Positions 25,680-32,938 of a stretch of DNA of 64,000 nucleotides are shown piece by piece. The stretch is from UBA11574 sp963752565 (GTDB taxonomy: Bacteria > Desulfobacterota > Desulfobacteria > Desulfobacterales > UBA11574). Location: contig CAVVZC010000011.1 of the NCBI GenBank assembly GCA_963752565.1, positions 62,001-126,000 on the forward strand, read 5' to 3'. Both the position numbers and the translations under genes were made by a program. The first letter of the stretch is position 1. Each line of letters starts with the position of its first letter. The notes below the pieces were generated by a model, which was given only the letters and a program-made list of their open reading frames with translations, did no database searches and was not told the origin of the DNA.

Positions 25680-27047
25680 TTATTTTTGGACGTCCTTGAA
25701 GATTTCATAGCTTAACAGAATATCAAGCGCACGTGTCACTTGATTATCCGTCAGTAGTTGTTCAGGCTTAAGCTGGCCGTATATAAATTTAGTTTTTTCG
25801 ATGTTCTGTTTTTCAAGCTTTTTTTCTTTCTCACCTCCTTCTCTTTTTTTCTCTTGACCTTTTTCAGGCGCCGCTTCGAGATGATTTTGAAGATCTTTTT
25901 CCTTTAGTACCCTCTCAGTGAGATCATCCATATCTTCCTTATCAATAAACCTTCTTTTTACAATGATATCCGGTTGAATACCTTTTGCCTGGATTGAGCG
26001 ACCACTGGGTGTGTAATATCTTGCAATGGTCAATTTAAGGCCGTAACCATCCCTCAATTTCTCCACAGATTGAACCGAACCTTTCCCAAAGGAAGAAGTT
26101 CCTATTATGAGGGCGCGTTTTTGATCCTGGAGGGCACCGGCTACGATTTCTGAGGCACTGGCACTCCCTCCGTTAATTAATAGAACAATGGGATAATTCC
26201 GTTTTACTTTGTTTGGGGTCGCTTTATAAATTTGGGTATTTTTTTCCTCACGTCCTTTAATGGAAAGAATTGTTCCTTCTTCGATAAAAAGATCTGAAAC
26301 CTTAATCGCCTGGTTGAGAAGCCCGCCCGGATTGTCACGAAGATCAAGAATAAGCCCTTTTATGGGCTTTTTTTTGGATTCGAGTTTTTCCAACCCTGAA
26401 ACTATGTCATCGGTTGTATTATCCCTGAAATTGGTGATCCAGATATATCCGTATCCGGGTTTCAAAACAATCGCTTTGACGCTTTCAACAGGAATAATAT
26501 CCCGAATAAGCGTATAATCAATTGGTTTTTTGACTTCTTCTCGGGCAATCGTAACAACGACCTCAGTTCCTTTTGGCCCCCTAATCATTTTAACAGCCTG
26601 TCGTAAATCTCCTGTCGCTTTTCCGTTAACCTTAATGATTTTATCACCGGCTTTTATTCCAGCTTTGTAAGCCGGTGTTCCTTCAATGGGTGAAATCACT
26701 GTAACAAAACCATCCTTCATGGTAATACTTACGCCGATTCCCGTAAACTCACCCTGGGTGTCAATCTGCAACTCTTTAAAGTCATCAGGAGCCAATAAAG
26801 AAGAATGGGGATCAAGGCTGTGGACCATTCCCTGGATGGCCTTTTCGATCAATTCTTTTGAATCGACGGGTTCGACATAGTTGTTTTCAACCAGATCGAT
26901 CACATCGGAAAATAATTTTAAACCCTTATATGTTTCTGCTCCCTTGGCCGAAAGATTTCGGTAAAAACCGGATCCAATGGTCCCAAAAACGACAGCGATC
27001 AGCAGAGCCAACCACAGTTTAATATGTTGTTTTCTCAATAAATTCAT
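25680..27047 (-). CDS. ctpA: Carboxy-terminal processing peptidase (S41)
   Basis: A periplasmic serine protease of 455 residues. It has an N-terminal anchor (LWLALLIAVVFGTIGSGFY), a PDZ domain around residues 95-180 (GIGVSITMKDGFVTVISPIEGTPA), and an S41 catalytic core (LILDLRDNPGGLL; nucleophile in GGSASASEIVAGAL; general-base lysine in SSFGKGSVQ). A Lys/Glu-rich segment follows near 390-420. In other bacteria such proteases process envelope and cell-wall hydrolase proteins. It directly follows envC, which supports a shared role in peptidoglycan remodelling. The AAGGAGAAACTTC site supports the start. Confidence 0.95.
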   Translation of the reverse strand: MNLLRKQHIKLWLALLIAVVFGTIGSGFYRNLSAKGAETYKGLKLFSDVIDLVENNYVEPVDSKELIEKAIQGMVHSLDPHSSLLAPDDFKELQIDTQGEFTGIGVSITMKDGFVTVISPIEGTPAYKAGIKAGDKIIKVNGKATGDLRQAVKMIRGPKGTEVVVTIAREEVKKPIDYTLIRDIIPVESVKAIVLKPGYGYIWITNFRDNTTDDIVSGLEKLESKKKPIKGLILDLRDNPGGLLNQAIKVSDLFIEEGTILSIKGREEKNTQIYKATPNKVKRNYPIVLLINGGSASASEIVAGALQDQKRALIIGTSSFGKGSVQSVEKLRDGYGLKLTIARYYTPSGRSIQAKGIQPDIIVKRRFIDKEDMDDLTERVLKEKDLQNHLEAAPEKGQEKKREGGEKEKKLEKQNIEKTKFIYGQLKPEQLLTDNQVTRALDILLSYEIFKDVQK

Positions 27048-27112
27048 GAAGTTTCTCCTTTTAATCTGAACTTCTTATAATACCCTTCATTCAGCCCATT
27101 GAAAAGTCCAGA

Positions 27113-28543
27113 CTAACCTTTTTTAATCCATTTCAACGGGTCCACAGGTTTCCCATGATGACGTACTTCAAAATGCAAACTTGGACCGATCATTGACCCC
27201 GAGTCTCCAACTGTTGCCACAACTTCGCCCATTTCAACAGTATCTCCTTGTGAAGCAAAAAGTTCCTGAGCATGGGCATAAATGGTGTAGTAATTGTTCC
27301 CATGATCAATGATGATCATATTTCCGTATCCCTTAAACCATCTGGCATAAAGAATTCGTCCATCATAGACGGCACGTATGGGTTCACCTCTGTCCGCTTT
27401 TATCTCGATACCGCTTTGGAAATTGGTCACATTGAACTTTTTGTTTCGGTATGGTCCGAAAAAGGATATTATTTTACCTTTTACCGGCATATTAAGCAAT
27501 CCTTTTAAAGTGGAAAAGCTTTTTAGTGAAATATTTTTTTGGGGTTCCGTCAGATCCGCTCCGGATTTCAAAGATATTACGGTATGATCTAAATCTGCCG
27601 CCGCCTGTTTCAAGGATTCAAGAGCCGCCAACTTTAAAGACCTTTTTTTACGTATATCATCAAGCAGTTGTGAACGTTTTTGTCTTTCACGAGACATAAT
27701 ATTAATCTGTTTTTTTAAATCTGTCTCAACAGCAAGCTTCTCCTTTTTTTTTGCATTCAACTCAATCAGAAGCTGCTCAAGCTTCTCTTTATTGTCCAGA
27801 AGATTTTGCCAAATATTTTCATCATACGCCAGCACCTGTTCCAAAACCTTTTTTCGATGAAAAAGTTCATACATGGATTGAGCCGAAGCCAAAACATATA
27901 TTTTTCCCAGCCAGTTCAGCTTATAAAGAGCGACCAGGCGCTTTGATGCATATTCTTCGCTGGTTTTAATCCTTTTTTGAAGTTCTTTGGATGTATTTGT
28001 CGTCTTCTTTATTTCTTTATCAAAGTCAGCAAGCTCTGTTTTGAGAGACGAAGCATTTTTTCTGGCCCTGTCAAGTGTCAAATCAATATCGTTCAAGCTG
28101 TTGACGATTGAAGTTTCTCTTCGGGTAAACCTCAAGAGTTCGGCCTGCCCCTTTTCTATCTCACGGTTGATACTTCTCGCCTCTTTCCCGAAGCCTTCAA
28201 TGTCGCCATTGTTATTTTCTGTTTTTACTGTTTTCTTTGTACTGTCCTCAGATAGAATGTACACATATCGCTTTAAATTTCGAATATATCCGACCTGGCC
28301 TTCATGTAAAATTTTAAGCCATTTATTATGATGCTCGAGGATTCTGACTTTCGTTCCTTTTGAAATCAATACCAGAGAGGGACTTTTAATGCCGGGTTGG
28401 GACCGAACGTTCAGCTTGTTGGCAATCACAACCCCGATTTCATCGGATTGTGCAACGGAAACATCGGGGGGTTGCAGTATGATAATGACACCGACCGCAG
28501 CATATGCTATTGTTTTAAAAACTGTTTTAGAGAAAGAAAGCAC
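27113..28543 (-). CDS. Murein hydrolase activator EnvC-like, SH3-coiled coil-LytM
   Basis: A periplasmic protein of ~476 residues. It has a signal segment (FKTIAYAAVGVIIIL), a bacterial SH3 domain (IANKLNVRSQPGIKSPSLV), a long coiled coil at ~110-320, and a C-terminal LytM/M23 domain (GDTVEMGEVVATVGDSG). Two zinc ligands of active LytM enzymes look replaced: HxGxD-type is QSGIEI, and the HLHFE-type is SLHFE. It is therefore probably an activator of amidases, as E. coli EnvC is, not an enzyme. The start is uncertain. GTG 28543 follows a GGTGGATGG stretch and overlaps the ftsX end by 37 bp; an ATG at 28597 is possible. Confidence 0.88.
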   Translation of the reverse strand: MLSFSKTVFKTIAYAAVGVIIILQPPDVSVAQSDEIGVVIANKLNVRSQPGIKSPSLVLISKGTKVRILEHHNKWLKILHEGQVGYIRNLKRYVYILSEDSTKKTVKTENNNGDIEGFGKEARSINREIEKGQAELLRFTRRETSIVNSLNDIDLTLDRARKNASSLKTELADFDKEIKKTTNTSKELQKRIKTSEEYASKRLVALYKLNWLGKIYVLASAQSMYELFHRKKVLEQVLAYDENIWQNLLDNKEKLEQLLIELNAKKKEKLAVETDLKKQINIMSRERQKRSQLLDDIRKKRSLKLAALESLKQAAADLDHTVISLKSGADLTEPQKNISLKSFSTLKGLLNMPVKGKIISFFGPYRNKKFNVTNFQSGIEIKADRGEPIRAVYDGRILYARWFKGYGNMIIIDHGNNYYTIYAHAQELFASQGDTVEMGEVVATVGDSGSMIGPSLHFEVRHHGKPVDPLKWIKKG

Positions 28544-29385
28544 CCCATCCACCCTACAAACATGCTGCAAATCAATATTCCAAGGAAAGCCTTCCAAGAA
28601 AGAAATCTGATCGCAAACAGACTTGAAGTTAAACTTTTATTGACATTCGATGAAATGAACATAAAAAGAACAAATAATGCTGCCAGCCCGATAATTCCGC
28701 CCAGTGCTCCCTGGATAAGGCCTTCTATATAGAAAGGGGCTCTGATGAAACCGTCGGTTGCACCGACCAGCCGCATGATTTCAACCTCTTCACGCCTTGA
28801 ATAAAGCACCAAGCGAATGGTGTTGGCGACAATTAAAACAGTTGCCGCAAAAAAAAGAGCCCCCATTGCATATCCTGTTAATTTGAACAGATTGAGAATG
28901 TTCGTAAATCGTCCCAGCCAAACTTGCCCATACTCGACTTCATCCACCAGCGAAAGCGATTCCAGGCCAGCAGCAAGCGTTTCGACTTTATCCTGGTTTT
29001 GGAAATCTTCTGTAAGCCGAACTTCAAAGGCATCCGGTAAGGGATTCTCTTTCAAGTCATCCAGCAACGAGGACTGCCGTTTCATCTGATGTTTTAACCG
29101 TTCCAACGCCTCTTTGTTTGAAATAAACCGAACATTCTTTACACCTTTCATACCCTCAATTTTACTTTTGATATCAGAAACTTTTGTTTCAGAGGAATTG
29201 GGCTTAAGATAGATCATTATCCGAATCCCCTTTTTCCAGGAATTCACAATATCGTTTGTATTTACAAAAAAAAGAGCAAAAGCACTGGCAATAAGTATGG
29301 CAATCGCAATGGTAGCGATGGTCACAGCACTCAAAAACCTGTGATCAAGAATATCCTTTATGGCCCGCTTAAAATAAATAATCAT
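28507..29385 (-). CDS. ftsX: Cell division ABC transporter permease FtsX
   Basis: An inner-membrane protein of 292 residues with four membrane helices in the FtsX order: one N-terminal (FLSAVTIATIAIAILIASAF), a large periplasmic domain (~45-165), then three C-terminal helices. The conserved segment YSRREEVEIMRLVGATDGFIR before the last two helices is typical. FtsEX transmits ATP-driven conformational change to EnvC, whose gene overlaps the 3' end here. It lies 13 bp after ftsE. Confidence 0.94.
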   Translation of the reverse strand: MIIYFKRAIKDILDHRFLSAVTIATIAIAILIASAFALFFVNTNDIVNSWKKGIRIMIYLKPNSSETKVSDIKSKIEGMKGVKNVRFISNKEALERLKHQMKRQSSLLDDLKENPLPDAFEVRLTEDFQNQDKVETLAAGLESLSLVDEVEYGQVWLGRFTNILNLFKLTGYAMGALFFAATVLIVANTIRLVLYSRREEVEIMRLVGATDGFIRAPFYIEGLIQGALGGIIGLAALFVLFMFISSNVNKSLTSSLFAIRFLSWKAFLGILICSMFVGWMGCFLSLKQFLKQ

Positions 29386-29398
29386 CAGAACACGTTCT

Positions 29399-30088
29399 CT
29401 AATGGATTGATATGGTTTGGATTCGACCCTGCTTCAGATGAATGACTCGGCCCCCTGTTTTGCGGATGAGCTCTTTGTCGTGGGTTGCAATAATAACCGT
29501 AGCACCTCGAATATGAAATCTTTTGAGCAGGTTAAGGATAATATCGGCAGAGTCCTCATCCAAGTTGCCGGTCGGTTCATCTGCAAGTATAATCTTTGGG
29601 TCTCCGACGATGGCTCTGGCAACGGCGATTCTTTGCTGTTCCCCACCGGATAGGGTCGGGGGGAAGGAATGAATGCTGTTTTCCATACCAACAGTTCTGA
29701 GCACACTCCTTACTTTTTTTTCAACAAATCGCCGTTTTTTTCCCTTTGCTTCAAGTACAATGGCAATATTATCAAATACAGTCTTTGTACGAATCAGCTT
29801 GTAATCCTGAAATATTACGCCGAACTTTCGTCGAAGAATCGGTATTCGATGATGTGAAAGTCTTGATAGATTCATTCCATCGATCAACACCTGTCCTTCT
29901 GATACAGCTTCTCCAAAATACAAAAGCTTCAGCAGAGAAGTTTTGCCTGCCCCGCTGGGACCGCTGATAAAAAGGAGTTCGCTTTTTGGAATATCAAGGG
30001 TGATATCGATAAGCGCTTTAACGGCACCGTAATTCTTGTGGACGTGAAACATCCGAATCATAGAGCTTTTACTCTGTTTCTCAATCAT
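29399..30088 (-). CDS. ftsE: Cell division ATP-binding protein FtsE
   Basis: An ABC ATPase of 229 residues. Walker A GPSGAGKTS is at 43-51, the signature LSGGEQQRIAVARA near 144, Walker B IILADEPTGNLD, and an H-loop in IIATHDKEL. It is the partner of FtsX. Its ATG overlaps the tolC stop (ATGA), so expression is coupled. A second in-frame Met ten residues in is an alternative start. Confidence 0.94.
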   Translation of the reverse strand: MIEKQSKSSMIRMFHVHKNYGAVKALIDITLDIPKSELLFISGPSGAGKTSLLKLLYFGEAVSEGQVLIDGMNLSRLSHHRIPILRRKFGVIFQDYKLIRTKTVFDNIAIVLEAKGKKRRFVEKKVRSVLRTVGMENSIHSFPPTLSGGEQQRIAVARAIVGDPKIILADEPTGNLDEDSADIILNLLKRFHIRGATVIIATHDKELIRKTGGRVIHLKQGRIQTISIH

Positions 30089-31410
30089 TCAATAACTTCC
30101 TGACCGATAGATCGATACAGTGTCGCCTTAGAAATTTTAAATGCGTACAATGCATTGTAATAATTTGTCTCAGTTCTTGAGAGAAGTGTTTGGGCAATGA
30201 GCACATCGGTTTGCGTGGAGATTTGTTCTTTATACCGTTCCTGGAAAATCCTGAAATTTTCTTTGGCCTGCTCAACGGCTTTTTCCACCGTTTTGATCGC
30301 CCTTTCCGCTTCTTGAGTCCTCAGATATGCCGTCTTTACCTCCAATTGGATATTATCCAGAATCTCTTTTTTTTGAAGCTTTGCCTGATTGAATCGGGAA
30401 TGTTTTTCTTTAACACCATATATGGTGCGACCCCATTCCCAGAAATTCCATTTTGCCACCGCACCGACACTCCATCCACTGGGATCTAATATACCCTGAC
30501 CGCCGTCGACATCCCATTCCGTCCCTCGTTTGAAATAGCTCCCCTCAAGATCGACGGTTGGATAATAGTCTTTTTTTGCAAGTTGTATTTCATTTTGTGC
30601 TATTTCAATTTGCATATCGGCAATTGTTATTTCAAATCGATTTTTTTCAGCTTCGGAAAGGCAATACTCAAGGGTTTCTTCAAACGGAGAATAATCAAGA
30701 ATGTCTTTTAGAACAACCGGCGTATTTATGGGTCTTCTAAGCAGTGTATTAAAATTCGACTCGGCATTGTCCAAATTGTTTTTAGCAACAATAAGCTCCT
30801 GTTTGGCATTGGCCAGTTCAACCTGTGCCTGGAGCAGATCGTTCAACGGCGTCATGCCGACCTGGTAAAAATTGTCGGCCACTTCTTTTTGGGCTCTGAT
30901 CTGTACAACGGTTTTTTGGGCGATGTCATGCAGCTTTTGAGTCTGCAGTATTTGAAAGTAAGCATTTTTTGCGTCCAGAATAATATCTTGACGAACAAGT
31001 CGTTCCTTAATTTGGGCTCTATCCAGTCCAATTTTGGCGATGTCGTACTGTCTCAGTAAAGAGAAACCCGTAAATATGGGTTGACTGAATGACGTTACAA
31101 AACTGTATTCTTCGTCCGCTGAAAGTACGAAACCGCTGGTTTCTACACTAGCGTCCAAACGATTGTATTGGTAAGACGCGCTGAATGTAGGAAAAAATTG
31201 CGTCCGTCGGGCTTTTTTCACAGCCATGGCCGCTGCTGTTTCTTCTTTGGACGATTTCAGCCCGAGATTTGCCTTGACAGCACTTTCAATGGTCTGTTTG
31301 AGGGTGATAATTTCAACAGGCTCCTGAGCTTTTGAACAAACGGGAAATAGTATCGGTTGAATCGAGATAAAACACAAAAATAGTCCAATCCATTTTATTT
31401 TAAACATCAT
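30085..31410 (-). CDS. TolC-family outer membrane protein
   Basis: An outer-membrane channel of the type used in type I export or RND efflux. The ~441-residue protein has a signal peptide (WIGLFLCFISIQPILFPVCSKA) and the repeated TolC helical layout: TLKQTIESAVKANLGLKSSK in the first half, FEITIADMQIEIAQNEIQLA in the second, and FQERYKEQISTQTDVLIAQ near the end. It is the first gene of the operon continuing into ftsE-ftsX. No inner-membrane pump gene is adjacent. The start at 31410 is favoured by AAGGAC upstream. Confidence 0.9.
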   Translation of the reverse strand: MMFKIKWIGLFLCFISIQPILFPVCSKAQEPVEIITLKQTIESAVKANLGLKSSKEETAAAMAVKKARRTQFFPTFSASYQYNRLDASVETSGFVLSADEEYSFVTSFSQPIFTGFSLLRQYDIAKIGLDRAQIKERLVRQDIILDAKNAYFQILQTQKLHDIAQKTVVQIRAQKEVADNFYQVGMTPLNDLLQAQVELANAKQELIVAKNNLDNAESNFNTLLRRPINTPVVLKDILDYSPFEETLEYCLSEAEKNRFEITIADMQIEIAQNEIQLAKKDYYPTVDLEGSYFKRGTEWDVDGGQGILDPSGWSVGAVAKWNFWEWGRTIYGVKEKHSRFNQAKLQKKEILDNIQLEVKTAYLRTQEAERAIKTVEKAVEQAKENFRIFQERYKEQISTQTDVLIAQTLLSRTETNYYNALYAFKISKATLYRSIGQEVIE

Positions 31411-31612
31411 ATTATTTTGTCCTTGCATTGTTGAAAGATATAGAACCTTTAAGTAACGCCATCTTCAAATAGCAAATAACAATCCATCCTTCAATTGAGC
31501 ATTTTCGATCACTATGAGCATAAATTTTAAGGGTTTTCGATTGACCCACACGGGGTTTATTGATATTTATCTTTTCGAGTTGAAGGAGTGCTGTCACCAG
31601 TTTTCCTTACTC

Positions 31613-31667
31613 AAAGCCTCCACTGAATCCCATTAAACAGGCTTCTTCCATTTCGGTGGAGGCTTTT
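31613..31667. terminator. Imperfect hairpin with T tract, possible terminator
   Basis: The arms AAAGCCTCCACTGAA and TTCGGTGGAGGCTTTT pair with one mismatch around a ~25-base loop, followed by TTTTCT on the plus strand. It lies in the 420-bp gap between the aminotransferase end and tolC. On the minus strand it would sit downstream of the aminotransferase gene. The rest of the gap shows no gene. Confidence 0.45.
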
Positions 31668-31832
31668 CTATATCGAATCAACACCTTAAAATCAATAGTT
31701 TCTCATCAATTTAACGTTCATATTTTGATAGTGTTTCTATCTTTTGAAAATATATGGTGATTGCCACCTTCATCGATATTCACTTGAATGAGACCTATCC
31801 AGGTAATATCAAATAAGGGTTCGAAACTCGAG

Positions 31833-32087
31833 TCAAATTTTTTCCACGACATTTTCAATAACATTTAGTGCCTGTTCGACAAGGTTCATGTCCGCCTGGG
31901 TGCCCATATGCCCCAGTCTAAAGACTTTGCCGGCCATCGGGCCCATAACTCCCGCCCACCACAAGTCCCTGCTGTCGAAGTTGTAAGTTAAATTCCGGCC
32001 AGTCAACCCCGTCAGGGATGTTGACGGCTGTAACCGTCGGAGACGGTACGGCATCCGAAGCCGGAAAAAGCGACAATCCCATGTCAA
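31833..32087 (-). CDS. Class V aminotransferase, C-terminal part (after frameshift)
   Basis: This frame supplies the end of the aminotransferase encoded at 31918-32925: MGPMAGKVFRLGHMG followed by TQADMNLVEQALNVIENVVEK, the conserved C-terminus of alanine-glyoxylate/serine-pyruvate aminotransferases (RxGHMG motif). The residues before GPMAGK overlap the other frame and are not expected to be translated in this register. A single extra base near 31938-31944 (a GGGCCC run) accounts for the split. Confidence 0.7.
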   Translation of the reverse strand: MTWDCRFFRLRMPYRLRRLQPSTSLTGLTGRNLTYNFDSRDLWWAGVMGPMAGKVFRLGHMGTQADMNLVEQALNVIENVVEKI

Positions 32088-32925
32088 TTATTTTGGTGCG
32101 GCAAAATTCTGCAACCTTTTCATGCCTGGCATAGCTGTTGACAAGCCCTTCATTTAGAATCGACTCAGATCCTGCGTTAAGACCCGCAACTCCCTGCCAG
32201 TTTGGCGTATACGGAAAATAATGTTCTGCCTGCGCATTATAAAACGGTTTCAAGGCATCATACCCCGCATAATTGACGTTGTGAATGATGTCCCATGCTG
32301 ATTCACTCACCGATAAAAAGGCCATGTCCGGCAGAGAAGACAAACATTTTTGCGATCCTCCCAGACACAGGTCGATATGCCATGCATCACTGAGAACGGG
32401 CGTACCCCCCACACTGGCCACGGCATCCACATACAGGAGGGGAACCTTATGGCGTTGTTTCAATCGCCCCAATTCAGCAACGGGATTTAAGGTGCCGGAT
32501 GGTGTTTCACAGTGAACCATGGTAATCATTTTCGGTTTGAATTGAACAATGGCTGCCTCAATTTCGGACAAATCCGAAACGGTTTCATTATACGGCAAGC
32601 GTATTATATTTACGTCGGCACCCATGGAGAGCGCCATGTCGCCGATCCCGTCGCCAAAAACACCGGTGGCGATGGCCAATACGCGGTCTCCGGGGAGAAG
32701 ACAGCTTTTCAAGGCGCTCCACAATGCCAGCATGCCTTCCCCGGATTGAATGACGACGCGGTTTTTGGTACCAAAAATCATTTTTAGATTGGATTCCGTC
32801 TTGTTGTATAATTCCAGAAATTCGGCTTCCAAATCCGCCGAGCCAAAATTGGTCTGGTATGTGTCCAGAACAGCCTGGGGTAATTTAACCGGCCCGGGAA
32901 CCATTGGAATGGGATATGTTTTCAT
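31918..32925 (-). CDS. Class V aminotransferase (alanine-glyoxylate/serine-pyruvate type), N-terminal part
   Basis: A PLP-dependent aminotransferase. It begins MKTYPIPMVPGPVKLPQAVL, with IQSGEGMLALWSAL, VHCETPSGTLNP, LYVDAVASVGG and the PLP lysine in LGGSQKCLSS. The frame is intact to GLVVGGSYGP, then goes out of register and stops. The conserved continuation (MAGKVFRLGHMG) lies one frame away, so the full protein would be ~360 residues. Related enzymes convert glyoxylate or phosphonopyruvate-type substrates with alanine or serine; the specificity is unknown. It starts 13 bp after the Omp85 gene. Confidence 0.85.
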   Translation of the reverse strand: MKTYPIPMVPGPVKLPQAVLDTYQTNFGSADLEAEFLELYNKTESNLKMIFGTKNRVVIQSGEGMLALWSALKSCLLPGDRVLAIATGVFGDGIGDMALSMGADVNIIRLPYNETVSDLSEIEAAIVQFKPKMITMVHCETPSGTLNPVAELGRLKQRHKVPLLYVDAVASVGGTPVLSDAWHIDLCLGGSQKCLSSLPDMAFLSVSESAWDIIHNVNYAGYDALKPFYNAQAEHYFPYTPNWQGVAGLNAGSESILNEGLVNSYARHEKVAEFCRTKIIDMGLSLFPASDAVPSPTVTAVNIPDGVDWPEFNLQLRQQGLVVGGSYGPDGRQSL

Positions 32926-32938
32926 GGTTTAATCCTTT

